A stretch of DNA of 10,633 nucleotides from Pseudomonadota bacterium (GTDB lineage Bacteria > Pseudomonadota > Gammaproteobacteria > Burkholderiales > Burkholderiaceae_C), in contig JAEYRT010000135.1 in the NCBI GenBank assembly GCA_023435325.1, positions 1-10,633 on the forward strand, read 5' to 3'. Every line of letters starts with the position of its first letter. Position 1 is the first letter of the stretch. Positions 1-6,455 of the stretch are shown here, in pieces. Position numbers and translations under genes: made by a program. The notes beneath the pieces are model-generated. The model saw only the letters and a list, made by a program, of their open reading frames with translations. It did no database searches and had not been told where the DNA came from.

Positions 1-2008
1 TCTCCAGGCCCACGGGACTCCAACCCATGGCCCATCCGGCTGCCACCACGGCCAGCCATTCCGAGATGGGCCATGGCCCCAGATCGGCTGGTAACGCCGT
101 GGTGAACGTTTCGTGCATGCCGTGTGCGCACACCACCTGGCCATCTCGCACAAAGGCGACGCAGCCTTGTACGTGGCGGTGCGATTGCAGCAGCGGATGG
201 TTTTCATCCGCATGGACCCACACGACCCGGCCTGCGCAGGTCAATGCCAGGCTCTCCAGCGTTGCATTGTCTGTAGCCAATACGGCAACCCCGCCCGTGC
301 GTACGGCACGCAATTGCGCCGCCAGCACGCGCTGCTGTACCTGGACGTCTTCCGCGCTGGCCAGGGGCGGAAAAATAATTGCCAAGTCGCATTCGGTATA
401 GGCCCATCCGGCTTGCACTGCGGTGGTGATGTCCTGGGCGATGACCGCAGCAGTCACCGCACGATGCATCAGTACGCGCTGGCCAGCGCTGGGAGCTGGA
501 TGCGCGGGCTGCAGCAAACGCTGGCCTTGCAAATACATGGCCTCTCCACACGCAACCCCTGTGGTGTGACCCTGGGCCTGCAGCCAGTGCGCCAGTGTCT
601 GCGCGATGCGCTGCCCTGTTGCTTCGTGGGCAAGCACACCAGCCAAAGGAATGCGGCCATCTTCGGGATGTGGGAAAAGGTGTTCGCAGATGGCTTCCCC
701 CACGGCACGCGGTTTTCCGTGGATGGGGTGGAGGTGCATGAGCAAACTGGGTCCTGCATTGACCTCCACGATGGCACCGTGCTGCGCAACCAAGGGCTGG
801 CGGATGTCCTTCACCACCAGGTCAATGCCCGCAATGTCCAGACCAATGGTCTGCGCAGCCAGGATGGCGTAGTGCGCAATGTCCGGGTGCACTGCGTCGG
901 TGCAGTCTTCCGTGTGGTTGCCGGTCCGCAGCAGTAGCACTTCCTGATCGGCATCCGGCACAGAATGCTCCGTCATGCCCTGGCGCTGCAGCTCCAACCG
1001 CACTTTCGCATTGCTGCCCAGGTCAATGCGCTCCACGGTGTTGTCGATCAGGCACCGGCTGTGCTGGTTGATTTGCGCCTCCACCAGCTGTGCCACATTG
1101 GCGTGGCCATCTCCCACAATCGTCAGGGTCTGCGCACGTGAGGCGGCTACCGCCTTGCCTCCCACTACCAGAATCCGGTGCTCGTGACCATGGATGTGAC
1201 GCTCCACCAGAACCTGGGTGCCTTCTCGCTTGGCCAGTCCCCAGGCAGCCTCTATCGCGTTTTGCTCCATCAGGTCCAGGCTCACGCCCCGGGCACGGTT
1301 GCCGTCCAGGGGCTTGACCACCACTGGCAGCCCCAGACGCTGTGCAATCTGCCACGCATGTGCGGGAGAGAGGGCGATATCACCTTGCGGAGTGGGAATG
1401 CCGGCGTTGGCCAGCAGGCGTTTGGTCAGGGATTTGTCAGACGCAATATCCTGGGCGATGGCTCCGGTGCGGTCACTTTCCGCGGTCCAGATGCGCTGTT
1501 GCGCAGCGCCCATGCCCAGCTGGACCAGGTTGCCTTTGGGAAACAAACGATAGGCAGGCAAGCTCCGTTGGCGTGCCGCGTTGGCGATGCAGGCCGTGCT
1601 GGGGCCCAGGCATTCCTCATCCATCACCAGGCGGATGCGGCGCAGCGCGCCTGTCCAGGGTTCCGAGCATGGGGTGGGCTCCATCGGCAGCAGCTCCATC
1701 GCTTGCATCAGGACATAACGCCCCAGGGCACCCTCGCTGGCTTCGAAGACCACCGTGCCTCTGCCGTTGACGCCAGGCAGGCATTCGCAAACGCGATCCG
1801 GCAAAGGCACGGCCTGCAGCAAGGCGCGCAACAGTGAGGCCAGGCGGCTCCATTGTTCGGCATCCATATCCAGCACCAAGGCTTCCAGCACGGGGTGGGG
1901 ACTCCACAGGTTGTTGCCGCTCCAGTGCCGGGTGCGCAGGACATAGGGTTGCTGGCAGAGAAAGGCTTTGTCAGTGCTGCAGGTTTCGAGTGTGGTGAGG
2001 ACGCGCAT
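1..2008 (-). CDS. cphA: Cyanophycin synthetase family protein, CphA2/CphA'-like, 3' end outside window
   Basis: Partial: 669 codons from the ATG at 2008 stay open to the left edge. A GGAGGG ribosome site (2015-2020) sits 6 nt before this ATG. Residues 30-48 (GNNLWSPHPVLEALV) match the N-terminal domain of cyanophycin synthetases. Residues about 187-450 are the ATP-grasp domain: DKSLTKRLL (191-199), VVVKPLDGN (229-237), the LVER hinge (267-270), VGDGH (298-302), GLDIAGIDLV (389-398) and EVNAGP (415-420) with the metal-binding Glu415 and Asn417. From about 452 the Mur-ligase-like domain is recognisable (GRIPLAGVL; CAGRVVWV at 591-598; VAFVRDGQVV at 617-626). However, the GTNGKT P-loop is replaced by AHEATGQR (460-467), and the ETARGG stretch is also gone (about 521-530). 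By family knowledge the ATP-grasp site adds Asp to the backbone and the Mur-like site adds Arg. Loss of the latter suggests a CphA2-type enzyme joining beta-Asp-Arg units, or a non-catalytic partner. Family membership is firm; the exact reaction is inferred. Confidence 0.9.
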   Translation of the reverse strand, partial: MRVLTTLETCSTDKAFLCQQPYVLRTRHWSGNNLWSPHPVLEALVLDMDAEQWSRLASLLRALLQAVPLPDRVCECLPGVNGRGTVVFEASEGALGRYVLMQAMELLPMEPTPCSEPWTGALRRIRLVMDEECLGPSTACIANAARQRSLPAYRLFPKGNLVQLGMGAAQQRIWTAESDRTGAIAQDIASDKSLTKRLLANAGIPTPQGDIALSPAHAWQIAQRLGLPVVVKPLDGNRARGVSLDLMEQNAIEAAWGLAKREGTQVLVERHIHGHEHRILVVGGKAVAASRAQTLTIVGDGHANVAQLVEAQINQHSRCLIDNTVERIDLGSNAKVRLELQRQGMTEHSVPDADQEVLLLRTGNHTEDCTDAVHPDIAHYAILAAQTIGLDIAGIDLVVKDIRQPLVAQHGAIVEVNAGPSLLMHLHPIHGKPRAVGEAICEHLFPHPEDGRIPLAGVLAHEATGQRIAQTLAHWLQAQGHTTGVACGEAMYLQGQRLLQPAHPAPSAGQRVLMHRAVTAAVIAQDITTAVQAGWAYTECDLAIIFPPLASAEDVQVQQRVLAAQLRAVRTGGVAVLATDNATLESLALTCAGRVVWVHADENHPLLQSHRHVQGCVAFVRDGQVVCAHGMHETFTTALPADLGPWPISEWLAVVAAGWAMGWSPVGLE

Positions 2009-2523
2009 ACACGACCCTCCAGAGTTCAAGGTGGTTGGTCAAAGAGGCAAGGCTGCGGCAGTTGGCTGTTGCAACGCAAGGCATCGCTCAACGGCGGTGC
2101 CGCAGACGCAAGGGAAGTGCAAAAAGTGCGGATGGGGTGCAGGGCGAAGTCGATCGCTGTCGCGTATCAGCCAGGCAGTTGCAGCAATGGCCCATCCACG
2201 CGGAGCATGTGAATGTGTGTCATGGGGGACTTTTCAAACCGAGCCCACGTGCGCGAACTGCTGGTTTGTGATGTGGGGCCTATAAAAGCGGAGTCATGCT
2301 GCCTTCAAGCGATCCAGAAAACGCTTGCCATGGGCCTGCTGCGATCACTCCATGAACAGCAGGCGCGAGAAAGGATAGCAGCCTGTTGCAGCAGCGAACA
2401 GTGGGCTGTTACGCAGGTGCTGTGCCTGCGCCACAGCTGTGCGCTGGCCATCAGTGGATGTGCTGCGCCGTACACTGTGGGCCATCGCCCGGCCCTGTCG
2501 CCGGGCTTCGGCAAGACTGACGT
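2009..2523. other. 515-bp divergent intergenic region between cphA-like gene and argE
   Basis: No convincing gene is visible; the short open frames here have no family resemblance and cysteine-rich, unbiased composition. It must hold the promoters of both flanking divergent genes. I found no strong -35/-10 pair. A TATAAA at 2281-2286 (+ strand) resembles a -10 box but lacks a matching -35. The right third (2397-2506) is unusually rich in short inverted repeats, listed separately. The cphA-like gene has a good Shine-Dalgarno here (2015-2020, minus strand); argE has none. Confidence 0.6.
2397..2506 (+). promoter_or_regulatory. Cluster of small inverted repeats in the argE leader
   Basis: Seen directly: AACAG-TGGG-CTGTT (2397-2410), CGCAGG-N7-CCTGCG (2412-2430), the perfect palindrome CACAGCTGTG (2432-2441), and GCCCGG-N8-CCGGGC (2487-2506). 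The last ends 17 nt before the argE ATG. If transcribed they would form successive small hairpins in the argE leader. None is followed by a run of T, so classical termination is unlikely. They could be operators, RNA structures or chance in GC-rich DNA. Confidence 0.3.
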
Positions 2524-3684
2524 ATGAGTACACCCAACACCCGTGAATGGCTGCAGACCCTGGTCGCGTTTGATACCACCAGCCGCAACTCCAACCTGCA
2601 TTTGATCGAACATGTGCGTGATGCATTGGCCGCACAAGGCGTGCAGGCACAGCTTTTCAGATCGCCCGATGGCGCCAAGTCCAATCTGTTTGCCACGCTG
2701 CCCGCCAAGGATGGCGGCACACAGGGCGGCATTGTGCTGTCAGGCCACACCGACGTCGTTCCCGTGGATGGACAAATGTGGGACACCGATCCCTTTGCCC
2801 TGACCGAGGTGGAGGGACGGCTGTACGGCCGGGGCACCTGCGACATGAAAGGGTTTATTGCCGCAGGACTGGCCCTGGTGCCCGAGTTTCTGGCCATGCC
2901 GCGAGCCAAGCCACTGCATTTCGCGCTGTCGTATGACGAGGAAGTGGGCTGTGTAGGGGCCCCCATCATGCTGGAGCAGCTGAAGCTCCAAGGGCAGCGT
3001 TTGGATGGCTGCATCGTGGGCGAGCCCACCAGCATGCAGCCTGTGGTGGCGCACAAAGGCATCAACGTGTGGCGCTGCAAGGTGCACGGCAAGGCAGCTC
3101 ATTCCTCGCTGACACCCCGTGGCAGCAATGCCATCGAGTATGCCGCCCGCCTGATTTGCCGCATCCGCGATTTGGCTGACGGTTTCAAGGCCCATGGCCC
3201 ATATGACGAGTTTTTCGATGTGCCCTACACCACCATGACCACCAACCAGATCAGTGGCGGCATTGCGGTCAACACCATCCCCGAGCTGTGCGAGTTCGCG
3301 TATGAGTTTCGCAACCTTCCCGGTATTGCGCCCGATGGCATTCAGGCCCAAGTGGAGGCCTATGTGCAGCAGGAGTTGCTGCCGCGCATGCGCCAGGAGT
3401 TTGCAGAGGCACGCATCGAGTTTGAATCTCTGGCGGGTGCCCCCTCATTTGACACGGCAGAGACGGAAGCCATCAACCAATTGGTGCAGGCGCTGACAGG
3501 GGACCGCGACAAACGCAAGGTGGCCTATGCGACGGAAGCGGGCTTGTTCCAGCAGGCAGGCATTCCTTCCGTGGTCTGCGGCCCCGGTGCGATCACCGAG
3601 GCGCACAAGGCCAATGAGTACGTGGAGATTGCACAGCTGCAGCGCTGCGAAAGCTTTCTGCGCAAACTGGCGCAGTCGCTGTGA
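2524..3684 (+). CDS. argE: Acetylornithine deacetylase (M20 metallopeptidase family)
   Basis: A 386-residue cytoplasmic di-zinc hydrolase, full length for ArgE, that converts N-acetylornithine to ornithine plus acetate for arginine synthesis. The N-terminus (VAFDTTSRNSNL, 14-25) is characteristic of ArgE. Metal and catalytic motifs of the M20 family are all present: SGHTDVVP (His75, Asp77), GRGTCDMKG (Asp107), DEEVG (Glu139, Glu140), GEPTSM (Glu167) and HKANEYV near the end (His361). The dimerisation lid domain is in between (GKAAHSS at 189-195). The ATG at 2524 is the first possible start, because an in-frame TGA lies at 2518-2520. No Shine-Dalgarno is visible before it, which is odd. The gene stands alone and diverges from the cyanophycin synthetase homologue, whose polymer contains arginine. 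A different acyl-amino-acid or dipeptide substrate cannot be excluded, but the motifs favour ArgE. Confidence 0.92.
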   Translation: MSTPNTREWLQTLVAFDTTSRNSNLHLIEHVRDALAAQGVQAQLFRSPDGAKSNLFATLPAKDGGTQGGIVLSGHTDVVPVDGQMWDTDPFALTEVEGRLYGRGTCDMKGFIAAGLALVPEFLAMPRAKPLHFALSYDEEVGCVGAPIMLEQLKLQGQRLDGCIVGEPTSMQPVVAHKGINVWRCKVHGKAAHSSLTPRGSNAIEYAARLICRIRDLADGFKAHGPYDEFFDVPYTTMTTNQISGGIAVNTIPELCEFAYEFRNLPGIAPDGIQAQVEAYVQQELLPRMRQEFAEARIEFESLAGAPSFDTAETEAINQLVQALTGDRDKRKVAYATEAGLFQQAGIPSVVCGPGAITEAHKANEYVEIAQLQRCESFLRKLAQSL

Positions 3685-3697
3685 AAATTCACAACAC

Positions 3698-4606
3698 TTA
3701 ACCCCGGCCCCGCACACTCAACCAGATGCTGCACAGGCCGCAGGCCATGATCACAGCCATGCCCGCGAGCGAAATGCTGTCGGGCACCTGGCCAAAGAAC
3801 AGCCATCCCATCAGCATGGCAAAACCAATCTGGCTGTATAGAAACGGCGACACCACTGCGGGCTGGGCGTAGCCATAGGCCTGCAAGAGCAGCAGATGGC
3901 CAATGCCACTGCAGATACCCATCATGGCGACGGCGGCCCACAACTGCCAGTCGGTAATGGATTGCCACAGCCATGGAATGACAGGTGCTGTCAGCAACAC
4001 TGGCAGCCAGGTGGTGTACAGCTGCGTGGTGGTCGGTGGGTCCAGGCGTGCCAGGCGGCTGCCCAGGAGCTGGTATGTTGTACCGCACAACAACACTCCG
4101 ACCGGTGCCAGCGCCGCCCAGCCCAAAGGCATTTCATCCTGTTCGGGGCGCACGATGCCGATGACGGCAATCAGCCCGATGACCAGCAAGCCCCATCGTG
4201 CCTTGCTGACCTTTTCCCCGAACAGCAAAGCCGAAGCCACGACGATCAGCAACGGGCCAGCCGACCAAATGGCGGTGAAATTGGCCAGTGGCATGGTCTG
4301 GATGCAGTAGAAGGCAAACACCGTGGTCATCACTCCGCTGAGGGCGCGGGTGGTCTGGAATTTCGGATGTTCCGTGCGCAGTGCACGCAGCCCGTAACGC
4401 GGCAGTACCAGTGCCGTGGTGACCAGCGCCTGCGCCACAAAACGCAGCCAGATCACCAGCATCATGGGCAGGGCCTGGCCTGCAAACTTGGTGCCGCTAT
4501 CGAGCAGCGCAAACAGCGCGCACGCGGCAACAGTGAGCCCAATCCCCGCCAGTGCTGCGCGTACAGGTGACAAAGGGGGCGAGATATTCAAAGGCGAGGC
4601 AGGCAT
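3698..4606 (-). CDS. DMT superfamily (EamA-type) permease
   Basis: A 302-residue integral inner-membrane protein with about ten hydrophobic segments arranged as two EamA repeats. The first begins at ALAGIGLTVAACALFALLD (18-36); the second repeat starts near 162 (GWAALAPVGVLLCGTTYQLLG). Motifs typical of the drug/metabolite transporter superfamily include LWLR-like VIWLRFVAQA (51-60), LANFTAIWSAGPLLIVV (107-123), LLFGEKVSKARWGLLVIGLIAVIGIVRP across 127-154, and a near-terminal QIGFAMLMGWLFFGQVPD region. The start at 4606 is chosen because the open frame upstream of it is hydrophilic and not conserved-looking, and 302 residues is normal for the family. The Shine-Dalgarno is weak. Such proteins export or import small metabolites; the substrate cannot be predicted. 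The gene is convergent with argE, with only 13 bp between stop codons. A plausible sigma70 promoter lies about 76 bp upstream. Confidence 0.88.
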   Translation of the reverse strand: MPASPLNISPPLSPVRAALAGIGLTVAACALFALLDSGTKFAGQALPMMLVIWLRFVAQALVTTALVLPRYGLRALRTEHPKFQTTRALSGVMTTVFAFYCIQTMPLANFTAIWSAGPLLIVVASALLFGEKVSKARWGLLVIGLIAVIGIVRPEQDEMPLGWAALAPVGVLLCGTTYQLLGSRLARLDPPTTTQLYTTWLPVLLTAPVIPWLWQSITDWQLWAAVAMMGICSGIGHLLLLQAYGYAQPAVVSPFLYSQIGFAMLMGWLFFGQVPDSISLAGMAVIMACGLCSIWLSVRGRG

Positions 4607-4681
4607 GGGGCCAACCAACTTTCTGCAAAACACGGCCAATGTGGCCTGGCAGCGCGCACCATTGCGCACTACGCGCGGCGG

Positions 4682-4708
4682 ATTGTAGAGGCCTTGTATT
4701 GGTGTTAA
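4682..4708 (-). promoter_or_regulatory. Candidate sigma70 promoter for the DMT permease gene
   Basis: On the minus strand, TTAACA (4708-4703, five of six matches to TTGACA) is followed after 15 nt by TACAAT (4687-4682, five of six matches to TATAAT). The spacer is shorter than the ideal 17. Transcription would start near 4675 and give a leader of about 70 nt before the ATG at 4606. Read by eye only. Confidence 0.4.
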
Positions 4709-4808
4709 CGCTAGGTGCTCGCAGGCCAATGTCACGCATGCAACCCTTGTGCAGGCAGCGGTGTGCACTGACACACGGCAGCAAGCCAGCCGCGCCACAA
4801 TCTGGCGC

Positions 4809-5816
4809 ATGGTCCACTCACAATCTCCCACTTCGATGTTCGGTCGCGCCAAAGCCTTGCTCAAACCCATTCAGCCTTTGGTCGATGCCGTCAAGCTGTG
4901 GCTGGATGCCGATGGCCTGCGCATGAGCGCCGCCATGACGTTTTATGGCCTGCTCAGTCTCTCGCCGCTGGTGCTATTGATCGTGGGGCTGGTGGGCTGG
5001 TGGGTGGACCGCAGCGTGGTGGAGAGCACGGTGCTCGACCAAGTGCGCGATGTGATGGGCGAGCGTGGCGCCAGCGTGGTCGAAAGTGCCATGAGCAGCG
5101 CCCAGGCCCCTGCGGAAGGGCGACTGGCTTCCATCGTCGCGTTTGTCCTGTTGCTCTCGGGGGCCACCGGCGTCTTTGTGGAGCTGCAGAACTCGCTGGA
5201 CAAGTTGTGGCAGTTCGGCCGCGATGATCCGCCGCCCCCCCAAAAGGGATGGTGGAAGCTGGCAACCCTGCGTCTGCGAGGGCTGGCCTATGTGCTGGTG
5301 GTCGGATTCTTGCTGCTGGTGACCATGCTGCTGTCCACAGCCATCAAGCTGTTGACCCAGCTGGCGGGACGTTGGCTGGAGATAGAGCCACCGGGTCTGC
5401 TGATCAGTGTGATCAACGAAAGCGTTTCCTTCTTGGTCATTACCGCCTTGTTTGTGGGCCTGATGCGCATTGGCACGGGCAGCAAACCCCGGCTGCGCTA
5501 CTTGGTGCTGGGCGCCTTTCTGGGCGCCACCTTGTTCACATTGAGCAAACAGGCGCTGGCCTGGTATCTGTCCACCGCTGCGGTCGTGTCTGCCTACGGT
5601 GCGGCTGGCTCGCTGGTCGTGGTGCTGATGTGGATTTATGTGACCTCGGCCATCTTGTTGCTGGGCGCCAGCTTTGCCAAAGGGCTGGACATGCAGGCAG
5701 ACCGGTCAAAGGCAAGGGTCGCGACAGGACATGCCCCCTCATCTTCGCAGACCACGGCGCCCAGCATGCCGCGCAGCGTCGGTTCTCCAGCGAGCCAGCA
5801 GTGGCCGGAAATTTGA
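4809..5816 (+). CDS. YihY/BrkB (UPF0761) family inner-membrane protein
   Basis: A 335-residue polytopic membrane protein of the YihY/virulence factor BrkB family. Six hydrophobic segments are visible: about 40-66 (MSAAMTFYGLLSLSPLVLL), 105-128, 157-178, 197-221, 229-255 and 262-291. Family hallmarks are LWLDADGLRMSAAMTFYG (30-47), SGATGVFVELQNSLDKLW (117-134) and YGAAGSLVVVLMWIY (263-277). The usual GAEF after the last segment reads GASF here. The C-terminal tail (about 295-335) is polar, Ser/Pro-rich and probably cytoplasmic and disordered. The function of the family is unsettled; an old link to tRNA processing (RNase BN) was a misassignment. The start is uncertain: ATG 4809 and ATG 4836 both lack a clear Shine-Dalgarno, and the latter would give 326 residues. 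The gene is divergent from the DMT permease and ends 6 bp from the yqcC-like stop. Confidence 0.88.
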   Translation: MVHSQSPTSMFGRAKALLKPIQPLVDAVKLWLDADGLRMSAAMTFYGLLSLSPLVLLIVGLVGWWVDRSVVESTVLDQVRDVMGERGASVVESAMSSAQAPAEGRLASIVAFVLLLSGATGVFVELQNSLDKLWQFGRDDPPPPQKGWWKLATLRLRGLAYVLVVGFLLLVTMLLSTAIKLLTQLAGRWLEIEPPGLLISVINESVSFLVITALFVGLMRIGTGSKPRLRYLVLGAFLGATLFTLSKQALAWYLSTAAVVSAYGAAGSLVVVLMWIYVTSAILLLGASFAKGLDMQADRSKARVATGHAPSSSQTTAPSMPRSVGSPASQQWPEI

Positions 5817-5836
5817 GCAGGCTCAGGCCTTGCTCA
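5814..5836. terminator. Hairpin at the convergent yihY/yqcC stop codons (possible weak bidirectional terminator)
   Basis: TGAGCAGGC (5814-5822) pairs with GCC and TGCTCA (5827-5829 and 5831-5836) around a TCAG loop, with T5830 bulged. The stem therefore contains the yihY stop TGA itself, and the loop and 3' arm begin the end of the convergent yqcC-like gene. No good U-tract follows on either strand (minus strand continues AAATTT). It may block read-through between the convergent genes, but intrinsic termination is not well supported. Confidence 0.35.
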
Positions 5837-6155
5837 GCGTTGCATCAATTTCAGCCAGCAACTTCAGGGCCGCGCCGTGGGTGCCATTGGGCAACCGGCT
5901 GGTCCACTCGTGCTCGGCCAATGGATGGACGCTGCAGCTGGTCGGCAGGGGTGCATTGGCATCCAGCAAGGCATGCAGGCGTGGCACAAATACCCACTGC
6001 AGCCATTCTTCGACCTGCAAGGTGTCATACATGAATGGCATGGTGGAGGCCATGGCCTGCTCGGAAGGCGGCTGTGCGCTCCACAGGGCTGCTTCGCGCA
6101 GGGCGTCTTCCAGTTGTTGCAGTTGCTGACGCAAAAGGGTGGATGTATCGCTCAT
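5823..6155 (-). CDS. YqcC family (DUF446) small protein
   Basis: A 110-residue soluble protein matching the YqcC family in length and pattern. The N-terminal helix (LLRQQLQQLEDALREAALW, 7-25) is followed by PFMYDTLQVEEWLQWVFVPRLHALLD (40-65), the family's most conserved block (PF..DT....EWLQWV..PR), and then LP at 70-71 and a C-terminal helix ALKLLAEIDATL (96-107). The molecular role is not established in the family; in enterobacteria yqcC lies beside the tRNA pseudouridine synthase truC, which is not seen here. The start at 6155 fits the family N-terminus; the frame is open further upstream to 6212 but that extension looks non-coding. No strong Shine-Dalgarno. It is divergent from the Liv-type operon, with about 234 bp before the operon's possible leader frame. 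Confidence 0.85.
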   Translation of the reverse strand: MSDTSTLLRQQLQQLEDALREAALWSAQPPSEQAMASTMPFMYDTLQVEEWLQWVFVPRLHALLDANAPLPTSCSVHPLAEHEWTSRLPNGTHGAALKLLAEIDATLSKA

Positions 6156-6280
6156 AGCGACTGATTTTGCGCCTTCCCGCAAACCCTGGCAGGTCACCGT
6201 TATTACCCTCATAAGGTTTCCCCGAGGCTGCCGTCATCTGCGTTACAGCAGGGGTGAAAAAATGCCTGGGGTTTGCCCTT

Positions 6281-6309
6281 GAAGTTCTGCACAGCGGAAC
6301 TTCCCGCTG
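6281..6309 (+). promoter_or_regulatory. Overlapping inverted repeats upstream of the Liv-type operon
   Basis: GAAGTTC (6281-6287) and GAACTTC (6297-6303) form a perfect 7+7 inverted repeat with a 9-nt spacer. A second perfect pair, CAGCGG (6292-6297) and CCGCTG (6304-6309), uses a 6-nt loop that includes most of the right arm of the first. The two pairings cannot form together. The first has the size of an operator half-site pair; as RNA the two would be alternative hairpins. It lies about 80 bp before the leader frame and 145 bp before livH. The regulator is unknown. Confidence 0.4.
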
Positions 6310-6389
6310 GTTATTTCGGCATCTGCGCTCTACGCTGATTTCACAGGCGGTGGCTTGCAGCCTCGCCCCATATCAGCAAGGAGACAGGG

Positions 6390-6455
6390 ATGCACAACAA
6401 CAGCAAGCGGCATCGCACTTTGATGCAATGCGGCACAGGTCGCAGGAGGGTGTGA
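6390..6455 (+). CDS. Possible 21-residue basic leader peptide, coupled to livH
   Basis: ATG at 6390 follows AAGGAGACA (6378-6386), a good ribosome site with the same AAGGAGACA sequence and 3-nt spacing to the ATG as the binding-protein gene at the end of this operon. The frame encodes 21 residues beginning MHNNSKRHRTLM and ending GRRRV, with five Arg, two His and one Lys. Its TGA (6453-6455) overlaps the livH ATG (6455-6457) as TGATG, the geometry of translational coupling. The codons for the last two arginines are the rare AGG AGG and coincide with the livH Shine-Dalgarno (6444-6449). It has no recognisable family. It could be a regulatory leader, the remnant of a binding-protein gene start, or a chance frame. 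Confidence 0.35.
   Translation: MHNNSKRHRTLMQCGTGRRRV

Noticed and set aside
113..937. Rightward 274-codon open frame opposite the cyanophycin synthetase gene
   Set aside because: It is antisense to a continuous, family-matching frame, and its protein shows no recognisable motifs; long antisense frames are common in GC-rich coding DNA.
2281..2286. TATAAA as a promoter -10 element for argE
   Set aside because: No acceptable -35 at 15 to 18 nt upstream, so not listed as a promoter.
2213..2527. Rightward 104-codon frame ending over the argE start
   Set aside because: No ribosome site, cysteine-rich and featureless product, no family likeness; ATGA overlap only needs the second argE codon to begin with A. 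Mentioned under the argE leader in case coupling is real.
2305..2637. Leftward 110-codon frame in the intergenic region and argE start
   Set aside because: Runs into argE coding sequence on the opposite strand and shows no conserved features.
4607..4870. N-terminal extension of the DMT permease to 4870
   Set aside because: The extra 88 residues are Cys/Arg-rich and overlap the start of the divergent yihY gene; 302 residues from 4606 fits the family.
6156..6389. Riboswitch (guanidine/ykkC or glycine type) upstream of the transporter operon
   Set aside because: I looked for the conserved core motifs and did not see them; only simple inverted repeats are present.
6254..6454. N-terminal extension of livH from a GTG at 6254
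   Set aside because: Adds 67 residues unlike any LivH, while ATG 6455 has AGGAGG at 5 nt and gives the family N-terminus.
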